Source: Terrirhizobium terrae
GTDB lineage: Bacteria > Pseudomonadota > Alphaproteobacteria > Rhizobiales > Rhizobiaceae
Reading direction: 5' to 3'
NCBI RefSeq assembly: GCF_030323265.1
Contig: NZ_CP104992.1
Span: 867,501 to 931,500, forward strand
Length of the DNA: 64,000 nt
The notes under the pieces were generated by a model. It was given only the letters and a program-made list of their open reading frames with translations. It was not told where the DNA came from and searched no databases. The stretch's first letter is position 1; each line of letters begins with the position of its first letter. Of the stretch, positions 20,667-29,188 are shown one piece after another. A program made the position numbers and the translations under genes.

Positions 20667-20968
20667 AGGTCATTTTCACCCGGGAGGCTCGTCAGGACCT
20701 TGCGGGAATTGCCCGCTACCTCGCAGACCGCAATCCTCGCCGGGCACGCTCCTATGTCGAGCAACTGCGCGCGGCATGCCTTCAAATCGGGCAGATGCCG
20801 AATGCCTTCGAGATGGTGGAGGACGCAAGTCTGCCGGACATACGCCGACGCGTATTCGAACCCTATCTCATTTTCTACAGCGTGGAACACAACGGCGTTC
20901 ATCTCCTCCGCATCATCCACGGTGCTAGGGACTATCTGCAAATTCTCGATCGGGAACGGAGAATATGA
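20663..20968 (+). CDS. ParE/RelE-family toxin
   Basis: The 101-residue protein begins MKVIFTREARQDLAGIARYL and continues FEPYLIFYSVEHNGVHLLRI and IHGARDYLQIL, the normal pattern of the ParE/RelE fold. Members inhibit gyrase (ParE) or cleave mRNA on ribosomes (RelE); the sequence resembles ParE more because its partner is ParD-like. Its ATG overlaps the antitoxin stop, so translation is coupled. The frame is intact. Confidence 0.85.
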   Translation: MKVIFTREARQDLAGIARYLADRNPRRARSYVEQLRAACLQIGQMPNAFEMVEDASLPDIRRRVFEPYLIFYSVEHNGVHLLRIIHGARDYLQILDRERRI

Positions 20969-20999
20969 TGGCTGACCATCCCCCTCGCCCACGCTTGCG

Positions 21000-21575
21000 T
21001 TAAACTCCCACCGAAAGCACATGGGCCAGCAGCTCTTGTTGTCTTTCCGCATTGAGCGCGGCCAGTTCGCGCACGCGGGCACGGTCGATCGATATCCGTT
21101 CGCCATCCGGCCCGTAGGGATCTTTGAAATGGAAGGCGGCCGGCCCTGGCCCATGATCGTGGAGGCGCTCGAACCGCTCCACCGCGTCCGCCCAGTCAGG
21201 CCGATGCTCTGTCCACCAGAGCACGAGCGCCGGCCAGCGCCGCTCTACCTGCCAGTTGCGAGCATGTTTCAGCGCATCGGCATGCACGCCGGAATAGGAA
21301 AACGCCATCAGGCTTTCGAGATCGGCCCAGAGCGACAGCGACGACGGCGCCCAGTCGAAGCCGCTGCCCTCGATAAAGCGAGGAAAAACCTGTTCGCCCC
21401 AGCTCTCAAGCCCGGCCTCTTCGCCATAGCCCGCGCGGCCGAGGAAACCTTCAGCACATTCGGCAGCCGCGAAATTCGCGGGCTCCCGAAGCCGAAACCC
21501 TTCAACTGCATCACTCTCATAAGGCGCGACGAACAGGCCGAAATTGTAGATCGCCAGTTTCGCCCCACCAGTCAT
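21000..21575 (-). CDS. DUF3291 domain-containing protein
   Basis: The 191-residue protein starts MTGGAKLAIYNFGLFV. It has the features of DUF3291: WADLESLMAFSYSGVHADAL and RHARNW-like Trp/Arg positions, with ALVLWWTEHRPDWADAVERF. The fold is related to heme-degrading monooxygenase-like ferredoxin barrels, but no activity is known. It is the last gene of the comF-grxC-nitrilase-DUF1178 operon; its ATG lies one base from the DUF1178 stop. A longer upstream reading of the frame is out-of-frame DUF1178 sequence and was discarded. Confidence 0.8.
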   Translation of the reverse strand: MTGGAKLAIYNFGLFVAPYESDAVEGFRLREPANFAAAECAEGFLGRAGYGEEAGLESWGEQVFPRFIEGSGFDWAPSSLSLWADLESLMAFSYSGVHADALKHARNWQVERRWPALVLWWTEHRPDWADAVERFERLHDHGPGPAAFHFKDPYGPDGERISIDRARVRELAALNAERQQELLAHVLSVGV

Positions 21576-21576
21576 G

Positions 21577-22005
21577 CTAGTTGGTGTCGTCAGGAAGATT
21601 GGGCAGAGGCGCGATATCGATGCCCTCGTCCAGCAGCTCGTGCACCTCGTCGAGGCTCGCCTGGCCGATGATGCCGCGGGCATCCGCCTCGCCGTAATGC
21701 ATCTTGCGCGCCTCTTCGGGAAATTTCTCGCCGACATCCTCGGAATTGGCGCGGATGTTGGAGACCGCCTCGCGAAGCTTGGCCATCGCCTCCTGGCGCA
21801 CCAGATCCATCGCCATCTGCCGCTTGGCCTCCTGCTTGCGGGCAGTCGAAACCGATGGCGCCATCAGCGACTTGGAGATCGAGCCGGAATTGCAGACAGG
21901 ACAGGTGAGGAAGCCGTTTTCGACCTGACGATCGAAATCGGCACTCTCGGAAAACCAGCCTTCGAATGTATGCGCATTGTCGCAGCACAGGGTATACTTG
22001 ATCAC
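21577..22005 (-). CDS. DUF1178 family protein
   Basis: The 142-residue protein has the DUF1178 start MIKYTLCCDNAHTFEGWFS. CPVCNS forms a zinc-ribbon-like CxxC with the early Cys pair, and a conserved C-terminal helix EEARKMHYGEADARGIIG follows. It is probably a small metal-binding cytoplasmic protein of unknown role. Its start overlaps the stop of the nitrilase-like gene (ATGA), so the two are translationally coupled. Confidence 0.9.
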   Translation of the reverse strand: MIKYTLCCDNAHTFEGWFSESADFDRQVENGFLTCPVCNSGSISKSLMAPSVSTARKQEAKRQMAMDLVRQEAMAKLREAVSNIRANSEDVGEKFPEEARKMHYGEADARGIIGQASLDEVHELLDEGIDIAPLPNLPDDTN

Positions 22006-22859
22006 GCGGCAACTCCTCCGGCTTGTCTGCCGGGCACGTCTTCCAGCACGAACTCGCGTGCGTTCTTGAGATTGGGAACCTTGCGCCGGGCGGCCTGCAC
22101 CGCATCGAGATCAATATCCGCGATCAGAACCTCTTCACCCGCGTCGCCGGCTCTGGCGAGGATCTTGCCCCACGGGTCGATGATCATCGAATTGCCATAG
22201 GTCTCGCGGCCATCTTCGTGCAGTCCGGCTTGCGCCGCGGCAATGAGGAACGCGCCGTTCTCGATCGCGCGGGCCCTCAACAGAATCTCCCAATGAGCCT
22301 CGCCGGTCTGGCGGGTAAAGGCGGCAGGAACCGTCAGGATTTCGGCACCGGCAACCGCTTCGCTGCGAAACAGCTGCGGAAAGCGGACGTCGTAGCAGAT
22401 CGCCATGCCGATCTTGCCGAAGCCGAGCTCCGCAACCTTCGCGGCATCGCCCGGCTCGTAGGCCGAGCTTTCCCGCCAGCTCTCGCCATTGTCGAGATCG
22501 ACATCGAACATGTGGATCTTGTCGTAGGTGCAGATCTGGCTGCCGTCCGGCGCGAAGATGAAGGCACGGTTGGCGATCTTGCCGTCGTCGCGGGCAATCG
22601 CCGTCGAACCGACATGCAGGGTAATGCCGAGTTCACCCGCCAGCTTGCGGGCGGTCGCGACGATCACGTCATCCGCCTCGCCGCGCAAGACTTCGCGGGC
22701 GGCCTTGCGGTCACGCTGCAGCATGCCGGTCATTTCGGGCGTCTGCACATAGGTCGCCCCGCGAGCGGCGGCATCGCGCACCAGCCGCGCCATGTCGGCA
22801 GCGTTCTTCTCGGGGTTCACCCCGGAACACATCTGAACTGCAGCGACCCTGATCGTCAT
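22002..22859 (-). CDS. carbon-nitrogen hydrolase (nitrilase superfamily)
   Basis: The 285-residue protein starts MTIRVAAVQMCSGVNPEKN. It has the Glu-Lys-Cys triad of the superfamily: Glu in TPEMTGM, Lys in YDKIHMFDVD and Cys in MAICYDVRFPQLF. The sequence is closest to the Nit1/NIT2-like group. Members of that group hydrolyse omega-amides or deaminated glutathione, the latter fitting the neighbouring glutaredoxin. The substrate remains an inference. It lies 10 bases after grxC and overlaps the next gene. Confidence 0.9.
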   Translation of the reverse strand: MTIRVAAVQMCSGVNPEKNAADMARLVRDAAARGATYVQTPEMTGMLQRDRKAAREVLRGEADDVIVATARKLAGELGITLHVGSTAIARDDGKIANRAFIFAPDGSQICTYDKIHMFDVDLDNGESWRESSAYEPGDAAKVAELGFGKIGMAICYDVRFPQLFRSEAVAGAEILTVPAAFTRQTGEAHWEILLRARAIENGAFLIAAAQAGLHEDGRETYGNSMIIDPWGKILARAGDAGEEVLIADIDLDAVQAARRKVPNLKNAREFVLEDVPGRQAGGVAA

Positions 22860-22869
22860 CCCGAAATCC

Positions 22870-23127
22870 TCAAGCCGCCAGCATCTCGTCCAGCTTGCCC
22901 TGCCGGTCGAGCGCGTGAAGATCGTCGCAGCCGCCGACATGCTGGCCGTTGATGAAAATCTGCGGGAAGGTCGAATGGCCGTTGGCCTTGGCGATCATTT
23001 CCTCGCGAAGCTCCCGCGAATAGGTCGCGTCATGCTCGACATAGTCGGCACCCTTGGATGTCAGCAACGCCTTGGCGCGCGAACAGTAGCCGCAATATTC
23101 ACGGGTATAAATCGTAACGTCTGCCAT
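22870..23127 (-). CDS. grxC: glutaredoxin 3
   Basis: The 85-residue glutaredoxin contains MADVTIYTREYCGYCSRAK with a dithiol CGYC active site (E. coli Grx3 has CPYC). FPQIFINGQHVGGCDDL provides the cis-Pro and glutathione-binding loop. It reduces protein disulfides with glutathione in the cytoplasm. The start is at MADVTI, the first residue of the fold; an ATG 54 bases upstream would add unrelated residues. Confidence 0.95.
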   Translation of the reverse strand: MADVTIYTREYCGYCSRAKALLTSKGADYVEHDATYSRELREEMIAKANGHSTFPQIFINGQHVGGCDDLHALDRQGKLDEMLAA

Positions 23128-23177
23128 GATGGTCTCCGGGCGCGATAGGGGTGTTTGCGCCGTCTGTTGTCTGTTCG

Positions 23178-23954
23178 TCATATAGTCTCGGCGAGAGCCA
23201 TTGCAAAGGTCAACACGCCGACCTCCGCCGCACCCGCCTTCTTCAAGGCCCGTGTCGCGGCGGTCACAGTGGCCCCGGTCGTATAGACATCGTCAACGAG
23301 GACAATGCGCTTGCCGAAGATCTCGGCCTCTCGCCCAGGCGGCACGGCGAAAGCCGCCCGCACGTTCTCCTCTCTCGCCCGGGCCGTCAGGCCTACCTGG
23401 CGGCGTGTCCGCTTGGTCCGGATCAGCGCCGCCGGTAGATACGGTTTGTCCGTCAGCTTCGCGAGATGCCGCGCCAGCTCGGCCGCCTGATTGAATTTTC
23501 GGAAGGCGAACCGCGTCCGATGCAGCGGCACCGGCACGATCGCGTCGCACCGGTCGAGACAGTCCCGCCCTCCCCGCGCCATCCACGCCGCCATGGTTGG
23601 CGCGAGATCGCCGCGATCCTTATATTTGAGGCCATGAACCATGGCACGGGCAGCACCGTCGAAGATCACCGCCGAGCGAAGCCGATCGAAGATAGGCGGA
23701 TGAGCGATCGCCTGCGCCGACAGCATGCCCGGCCCGGGATCATAGGAAAACGGCAGGCCCAGCACGTCGCAATGCGGCCGATCGATGAACCGCAGCTTCT
23801 GCCAGCAGGAGGCACAGACGGCGCCGTGACGGCCGGTCATGACCCCGCATCCGAGGCAGATCGGCGGATAGACGAGATCGGCGACACGCCGCGCCCATCC
23901 CGACGCGGAAGCGCCGAGGCTGAAGACGAGACTGGGAGCCGGATGGTCGGTCAT
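23178..23954 (-). CDS. comF: ComF family phosphoribosyltransferase-like protein
   Basis: The 258-residue protein has an N-terminal zinc-binding region (YPPICLGCGVMTGRHGAVCASCW). A type I phosphoribosyltransferase domain follows, with the PRPP loop RIVLVDDVYTTGATVTAATR. ComF proteins are linked to DNA uptake in competent bacteria and to DNA metabolism elsewhere; the molecular activity is unclear. The start at MTDHPAPS is chosen because an ATG 42 bases upstream gives an atypical extension. It heads the grxC operon. Confidence 0.88.
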   Translation of the reverse strand: MTDHPAPSLVFSLGASASGWARRVADLVYPPICLGCGVMTGRHGAVCASCWQKLRFIDRPHCDVLGLPFSYDPGPGMLSAQAIAHPPIFDRLRSAVIFDGAARAMVHGLKYKDRGDLAPTMAAWMARGGRDCLDRCDAIVPVPLHRTRFAFRKFNQAAELARHLAKLTDKPYLPAALIRTKRTRRQVGLTARAREENVRAAFAVPPGREAEIFGKRIVLVDDVYTTGATVTAATRALKKAGAAEVGVLTFAMALAETI

Positions 23955-24010
23955 GGCTTGACAATAAGCGCCGAACGGCGCCTTAGCGAAGAACAATTCG
24001 AGTGGTGACG

Positions 24011-24874
24011 ATGGAAATTCTTTTCGACGAGACGCTTGTGGCCAGAAGGCGCGAACAGGCCTTAGCCAGACGGACAGACAAGGCCGACTTCCTCCTGGAG
24101 ATCGCAGCCCAGGAGATGGCCGAACGACTGACGGTCGTCGAGCGGAAGTTCACGGACGCCGTCGAGCTGCATGGCGCTACCGGCACTGCTGCCCGTCATG
24201 CGCTGGCGACCGGCAAGGTCGAAAACATTGCCCGCATCGAGACGAGCACCGCATTCGCGACCGGAAGCGACATCCGGATAGCAGCTCTCGACGATGTGCC
24301 GCTGGCGCCCGAAAGCGTCAATCTTGTCCTGTCGCCGCCTCTCTCCATGTGGTCAACGATACGCCCGGCACCTTCGTCCGCATCCGCCGCGCCTTGAAGC
24401 CGGACGGGCTGTTCATGGCAGCCATCCCCGGTGCCGGCACCTTGGCTGAACTGCGCGACGTACTGCTGGCGGCCGAAGCCGAACTGACTGGCGGCGCCAG
24501 CCCGCGCGTCATCCCCTTCGCCGACGTCCGCGATGTCGGCTCGCTTCTGCAGCGCGCCGGCTTCACCCTGCCGGTCGTCGATGCCGAAAGCTATACGGTG
24601 CGCTACGACTCCTCTTCCCCTGATGCGCGACCTGAGAGCCATGGGCATGACCAACCCGCTCGTCGGGCGCAGCAGAAAACCGCTGAACCGTGCCTTTTTC
24701 CTGAGGGCCGCTGAAATCTACGCGGAGCGCTACTCGGACCCGGACGGCCGCATCCGCGCCACCTTCACGATCATCTACGCATCCGGCTGGGCGCCGCATG
24801 CCAGCCAGCAGCAACCGCTGAAGCCGGGCTCGGCCAAGGTGCGACTGGCGGATGCGCTGAAGAATCTTGAGTGA
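24011..24874 (+). CDS. SAM-dependent methyltransferase, two frame breaks
   Basis: Three segments in changing frames make one protein of about 288 residues. MEILFDETLVARRREQALAR runs to VNLVLSP, then HVVNDTPGTFVRIRRALKPD to ESYTVRYDS, then LMRDLRAMGMTNPL to ADALKNLE. The breaks are near 24340 (one base missing) and 24612 (one base too many or two missing, in a CCCC run). The pattern is that of the NDUFAF5/BioC-like family, of which alphaproteobacterial members may hydroxylate or methylate complex I assembly factors. It is divergent from comF, as in related genomes. The first SAM-binding strand lacks a classic GxGxG motif. Confidence 0.8.
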
Positions 24875-24886
24875 TGGATTTCCAAC

Positions 24887-25063
24887 TTATCGGGACGTCG
24901 CGTTCTGATATGTGCCGCCGAGGCCGCTGAACACGCCATTCATCAGCTCGTAGTAATTGCCGAGGGCAATAGCCAACGTCACGGCAAGGATAGCGGCAAG
25001 AACGCCATATTCCACGGCTGTGGCTCCGCTGCGATCCTTCAGCAGGCTACGGAAAAAACGCAT
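24887..25063 (-). CDS. Flp family type IVb pilin
   Basis: The 58-residue prepilin MRFFRSLLKDRSGATAVEYG has the Flp signature. This is a short basic leader, Gly before ATAVEYGVLAA (the processing site G/A with Glu at +5 and Tyr at +6), and one hydrophobic helix (VLAAILAVTLAIALG). After cleavage by a TadV/CpaA-type peptidase it would assemble into a thin pilus. AAGGACCC precedes the ATG. The assembly machinery is not in this window. Confidence 0.93.
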   Translation of the reverse strand: MRFFRSLLKDRSGATAVEYGVLAAILAVTLAIALGNYYELMNGVFSGLGGTYQNATSR

Positions 25064-25113
25064 AAAGGGTCCTTTCGAGACCGGCTGCCTTGACTTCATG
25101 CGTGGACCGGCGG

Positions 25114-25434
25114 TCAGCAATCCCCGTCTGCCCCGTAGCCCTGCACGATACAGACCGAACCGGGTGTGTCCTGCAGGACGCTGCGGCGGATCGTATAGTG
25201 TTTGGTATTGCTGTCGGCGGGCTTGATCGAGCCTGTCGTCAGCATGTCGAAATCGGCATGCACGCTTGCCATGCGGCGCTGATCGGCGCGCTCGGCGAGC
25301 ATGGGCGTGAGGATGAGAGAAAGCGCGATCGCCGCGGTCCCGAACAGCAGCGCAACATTGAGCACGCCGGTCTTGCCGGACCTGTACGTCGCACGTTGGC
25401 GATCACGCACAGTTTTCCAGAACTCGTCGTCCAT
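25114..25434 (-). CDS. hypothetical protein with one membrane segment
   Basis: The 106-residue protein MDDEFWKTVRDRQRATYRSG has one transmembrane helix (VLNVALLFGTAAIALSLIL). A C-terminal part follows with HYTIRRSVLQDTPGSVCIV. I know of no characterised homologue. It is directly upstream of the Flp pilin gene on the same strand (50 bases), so it may be co-transcribed and serve the pilus. The start at MDDEF is preferred to one 24 bases upstream on the basis of family-like N-terminal charge. Confidence 0.7.
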   Translation of the reverse strand: MDDEFWKTVRDRQRATYRSGKTGVLNVALLFGTAAIALSLILTPMLAERADQRRMASVHADFDMLTTGSIKPADSNTKHYTIRRSVLQDTPGSVCIVQGYGADGDC

Positions 25435-25544
25435 TCCTCGAAGCCTCGCCAAAGCCAATACGTGCCAAGCCCTGACGATGCCAGAATCCGTTGAACGAAT
25501 TGTTAACGCGGTCTAAATCCGATGCAGCTAATTTTAGTTACCGC

Positions 25545-25955
25545 CTAAAGCAGGTCCTGCAGGATCGGGATCAGCGGCTCGTCCGCCGGCGGCATGGGAT
25601 AGTCGCGAAGCGCATTCGGGCGCACCCACTTGATCGCCTGCCCCTCCTTGCCCATCGGCACGCCCTCGAAGCGGCGGCAAACGTAAAGCGGCATCAGCAG
25701 ATGGAACGTCTCGTAGGTATGGCTCGCGAAGGTCAGCGGCGCGAGACACGCTGGTTTGGTGACAATGCCGAGCTCTTCGTGAAGCTCGCGCACCAGGGTT
25801 TCCTCGGGCGTCTCGCCGGGCTCGATCTTGCCGCCAGGAAACTCCCAAAGGCCCGCAAGCGATTTTCCTTCAGGCCGCTGGGCCAGCAGAATGCGGCCAT
25901 CAGCGTCGATCAGCGCGCAGGCGGCGACGAGCAGAATCTTTCTTTCCACGCTCAT
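25545..25955 (-). CDS. mutT: 8-oxo-dGTP diphosphatase / Nudix protein MutT
   Basis: The 136-residue protein has a complete Nudix box, GGKIEPGETPEETLVRELHE followed by ELGI, and the MutT-like N-terminus ILLVAACALIDADGRILLAQ. It hydrolyses 8-oxo-dGTP and prevents A:T to C:G transversions. It is the third gene of argJ-GNAT-mutT, a common rhizobial operon, with its start overlapping the stop of the acetyltransferase gene. Confidence 0.92.
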   Translation of the reverse strand: MSVERKILLVAACALIDADGRILLAQRPEGKSLAGLWEFPGGKIEPGETPEETLVRELHEELGIVTKPACLAPLTFASHTYETFHLLMPLYVCRRFEGVPMGKEGQAIKWVRPNALRDYPMPPADEPLIPILQDLL

Positions 25956-26740
25956 GCTGCCTCTCCCTGCCGCCAGTAGCGATAGGAGTAGGCCTTGCGG
26001 AAGCCAAGGCGTTCATAGAGGGCGAGAGCCGCCTCATTGCCGTTCTCGACCTGCAGCCAGGCGGTCTTGGCGCCGCTGATACGGGCCCAGCGCAGCGCCG
26101 ACGACATCATTTCCGTGCCAAGCCCCTCGCGCCGATGCTTTTCGGCGACGGCAAGCGACATGATCCCGGCGAGGTCGTTGTCCTGCACGCACAGAACGGT
26201 GGCGACCGCACCGTTGTTGGGATCCTGCTTCATGAAATAGCCGGACGGCGGTTTGATGGCGCTCAGCACCTCCGCGAGGGCCGGTTTCAGCGCCGCATCC
26301 TCCTCCGCCACCTGCAGACAGGCATCGGCGAAACGACCGATATCGTGGCTCGGCAGGTAATCGAGCGTATCGGGAAGTTCGAGGCTCGACAGTCCGGCGG
26401 TCAGGACGTCGACGGTCTCGAATGCCTCCCAGCCGTTCTCTTCCAGATGCCGGATCATCGGCGGCGGCGCGAGCGGCGTCTCCCTGAGCACGAGCCGGCG
26501 GCCGTAATCCTCGAAACGCTTGGTCGCCTTGGCGAGCCGCGTGTCGAGGTCGCGGTAGTCGGACGGATCGAGAGGAACGATGCAGTTCAACCGCTTCGAC
26601 GGGTGGCCGCCGGTCAGCCGCACCTGCCAGCTTCCGTCATAGACGACGGATGCCGCGGGCCAGGCTCGAAAGCTGACGGCTTCGAGCCTGCGGACCAAAG
26701 GCAGGTCGGCAGGGGCGGAAGGCATTGTCATCACCAGCAT
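25952..26740 (-). CDS. GNAT family N-acetyltransferase
   Basis: The 262-residue protein has a C-terminal GNAT domain with the acetyl-CoA loop AEKHRREGLGTEMMSSALRW. NEAALALYERLGFRKAYSY follows. The N-terminal half (VRRLEAVSFRAWPA) is less conserved but typical of the acetyltransferases found next to argJ in Rhizobiales. The acceptor is unknown. ATG overlaps the argJ stop (TGATG), indicating coupled translation. Confidence 0.88.
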   Translation of the reverse strand: MLVMTMPSAPADLPLVRRLEAVSFRAWPAASVVYDGSWQVRLTGGHPSKRLNCIVPLDPSDYRDLDTRLAKATKRFEDYGRRLVLRETPLAPPPMIRHLEENGWEAFETVDVLTAGLSSLELPDTLDYLPSHDIGRFADACLQVAEEDAALKPALAEVLSAIKPPSGYFMKQDPNNGAVATVLCVQDNDLAGIMSLAVAEKHRREGLGTEMMSSALRWARISGAKTAWLQVENGNEAALALYERLGFRKAYSYRYWRQGEAA

Positions 26741-27981
26741 CAGCTCCGGTAGTCACCATTGATGGCGACATATTCCTTGGTCAGGTCGCAGGTCCAGACG
26801 GTCGCCTTGCCCGATCCGAGACCGAGATCGACGCGCACCGGAATGTCCTGCGCCTTCATCACGTTCGAGGCGGCTTCTTCGGAATAGCCGGCGTCGCGCT
26901 CGCCATTGACGGCAACGCGGACATCGCCGAACCAGATCGCCAGCTTGTCGCGATCGGCAGCTTCACCGGCCTTGCCGACGGCCATGACGATACGGCCCCA
27001 GTTGGCGTCTTCGCCGGCGGCAGCCGTCTTGACCAGCGGCGAATTGGCGATCGACAGCGCGATCGTCTTGGCGGCGGCATCGCTCTCGGCACCGGTTACG
27101 GTGATTTCCAGCATCTTGGTGGCACCCTCGCCGTCGCGGGCGACCTGGATTGCGAGATCCTTGAGAAGCGCATTCAGCGCATCGCGGAAGGAAGCAAGCG
27201 CCGGATCCTTGGCATCGGTGACCTGCTTCTGGCCATCCTTGGCGGCAGCGCCGGTGGCAAACAGCATCAGCGTGTCGGATGTCGACGTGTCGCTGTCGAC
27301 GGTCATGGAATTGAAGCTGGGCTCGACGCCGGCCGAAAGCAGGCTCTGCAGCACGGGGGCCGCGATATCCGCATCGGTGACGACGAAGGACAGCATGGTC
27401 GCCATGTCCGGCGCGATCATGCCGGCACCCTTGGCGATGCCGTTGATCGTGACCGTGACGCCGCCGATCTCGGCCGTGCGGGTCGCGACCTTCGGGTAGG
27501 TGTCCGTGGTCATGATCGCCTTGGCGGCTTCCTGCCAGAAATCCCCGGTCGCGGTTTTCTGCATGTCACCCAGAACGCCAGCGAATTTGCCGGCATCGAG
27601 AGGTTCGCCGATGACGCCTGTGGACGCCAGATAGACTTCATTCTCGCCGCAGCCGACAGCCTCCGAAGCGGACTTCGCCGTCAGCGCAGTCGCGGCCTTG
27701 CCCTTGATGCCGGTAAAGGCATTCGCGTTGCCGGAATTGACCACGACGGCACGGGCGACGCCATGCGACAGGTTCGAACGGCAGAAATCGACCGGCGCCG
27801 AAGGGCACTTGGACTTGGTGAAGACGCCAGCGACAGCAGCAGCTTCGTCGAACACCATCAACAACACGTCGGTGCGGTTCTTGTACTTGATACCGGCAGC
27901 CGCTGTGGCCATCCGCACGCCGCGAACCACGGGCATTTCAGGATAGTATTTCGGCGCGAGAGGAGAGATGGAAGCGGACAT
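26740..27981 (-). CDS. argJ: glutamate N-acetyltransferase / amino-acid acetyltransferase
   Basis: ArgJ transfers acetyl groups between N-acetylornithine and glutamate in the cyclic arginine pathway. The 413-residue precursor contains [17 protein letters not shown], where self-cleavage before Thr yields alpha and beta chains and exposes the catalytic Thr. Conserved [20 protein letters not shown] and [11 protein letters not shown] motifs are present. The start [15 protein letters not shown] matches the family; an ATG 51 bases upstream adds a proline-rich extension that is not expected. argH at 61217 completes the pathway link in this window. Confidence 0.96.
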   Translation of the reverse strand: MSASISPLAPKYYPEMPVVRGVRMATAAAGIKYKNRTDVLLMVFDEAAAVAGVFTKSKCPSAPVDFCRSNLSHGVARAVVVNSGNANAFTGIKGKAATALTAKSASEAVGCGENEVYLASTGVIGEPLDAGKFAGVLGDMQKTATGDFWQEAAKAIMTTDTYPKVATRTAEIGGVTVTINGIAKGAGMIAPDMATMLSFVVTDADIAAPVLQSLLSAGVEPSFNSMTVDSDTSTSDTLMLFATGAAAKDGQKQVTDAKDPALASFRDALNALLKDLAIQVARDGEGATKMLEITVTGAESDAAAKTIALSIANSPLVKTAAAGEDANWGRIVMAVGKAGEAADRDKLAIWFGDVRVAVNGERDAGYSEEAASNVMKAQDIPVRVDLGLGSGKATVWTCDLTKEYVAINGDYRS

Positions 27982-28009
27982 CGGCGGACCCTGGCTGTCT
28001 GATATGGAA

Positions 28010-28030
28010 GGGCCCGGATGAACCGGGCCC
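28010..28030 (-). terminator. GC hairpin between PPIase and argJ
   Basis: GGGCCCGG-ATGAA-CCGGGCCC is a perfect 8-bp stem with a 5-base loop, 10 bases past the PPIase stop codon. There is no strong T tract after it in the direction of transcription, so it could be a weak terminator or an RNA 3'-end stabiliser between the PPIase gene and argJ. Confidence 0.55.
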
Positions 28031-28040
28031 ATGATTGCTC

Positions 28041-28946
28041 TTACTGTTGAGCCGGCGCGGCAGGGGCTGCAGCGTCCGGAGCGGCTGCGTCTCCGCCGGC
28101 TTCCTGCATCTTGCCGACCTCCTCATAACCCTTCTTCAGGGCCTCGTCGGTGATCTCGATCTTCTGGTCGGTCTTCGCCTTGTCGATCATGGCGACATAC
28201 TTGTCGCGCATGACGAGCTGCTTGACCTGGTCCTTGACCTGTTCGAACGGCGGCGGCGGGGCATCGCGCTTGTCTTCGAGCTTGATGACGTGGAAGCCGA
28301 ACTGGGTCTTGACCGGGGTCTTGGTATAGGCGCCCTTTTCGAGGGTCATGGCAGCCTGCTCGAATTCCGGAACCATGCGGCCCGGACCGAACCAGCCGAG
28401 ATCGCCGCCTTCATCCTTGTTGGAATCCTGGCTCTTTTCCTTGGCGAGCGCGGCGAAATCGCCACCCTTGTCGAGATCGGCGATAATAGCCTTGGCCTCA
28501 TCCTCGGTCTTGACCAGGATGTGAGCAGCCTTGAATTCCTCCTGCTTCGGAAGGCCGGCGATTTCCTTGTCGTAGCGTGCCTTCACCTCTTCATCGGTGG
28601 TAGCTTCGACGACATGCTTGCGGAAATAGGCGTTATGCAATTCGCGGTCGCCGATATAAGCCATCCGCTTCTTGAAATCGTCGGTCTTGTCGACGCCTTC
28701 GGCGATCGCGCCGCTGGCAAGAAGCTTGATGTCGATGGCGCCGGAAAGGGCAGCGACCTTCTTCTGTTCGTCCGGCAGCTGGGCAAGTTGCGGATCGAGG
28801 TTCTGTACGGCCAGATCCAGTTCGGACTGGTGGATCTCCAGATTGCCGACCTTGGCAACGACCGGGTCTTCCTGCGCGAATGCGGGAGCCTGGAAGGAGA
28901 TCGCAGCGGCGATGGCCGCCGTTACGAGAAGTTTGTGGCGCAACAT
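28041..28946 (-). CDS. periplasmic peptidyl-prolyl isomerase, parvulin type
   Basis: The 301-residue protein has a Sec signal peptide ending at [10 protein letters not shown] SurA-like N-terminal helical domain with [19 protein letters not shown] follows, then a parvulin domain ([28 protein letters not shown] and [12 protein letters not shown]). An Ala/Pro-rich tail ends the protein. It assists folding of exported proteins in the periplasm. The ORF also reads from a TTG one codon upstream; ATG is preferred. It is divergent from secA, the preprotein translocase motor. Confidence 0.93.
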   Translation of the reverse strand: MLRHKLLVTAAIAAAISFQAPAFAQEDPVVAKVGNLEIHQSELDLAVQNLDPQLAQLPDEQKKVAALSGAIDIKLLASGAIAEGVDKTDDFKKRMAYIGDRELHNAYFRKHVVEATTDEEVKARYDKEIAGLPKQEEFKAAHILVKTEDEAKAIIADLDKGGDFAALAKEKSQDSNKDEGGDLGWFGPGRMVPEFEQAAMTLEKGAYTKTPVKTQFGFHVIKLEDKRDAPPPPFEQVKDQVKQLVMRDKYVAMIDKAKTDQKIEITDEALKKGYEEVGKMQEAGGDAAAPDAAAPAAPAQQ

Positions 28947-29188
28947 CAAGTTACCTTTCGCATGGACGCCGGCCTCATGTGAGAACCAGCCTAAAATCCT
29001 TCACAAACACCGGAATGTGGCCATTCTGTATCGGCCGCAACCGTTGACATAATTCGGACCCCTCTTATCTGTCACGCAACTTGGCGTCCAGAAGAGTTTC
29101 CGGGCGCGGCGGGTCAATTTGCCGGCACCGGAAACGACCGGCACTCTGCCCGTATCCCATGGTACTGAGATCAGAAAGGACCATTTGG

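Noticed and set aside
24887..25063. Complete tad pilus locus
   Set aside because: Only the Flp pilin and a distant TadG-like gene are present; no CpaA, CpaC, CpaF or TadB/C genes lie in the window.
26725..28002. 425-codon open frame opposite argJ
   Set aside because: Antisense shadow of argJ with no recognisable domain.
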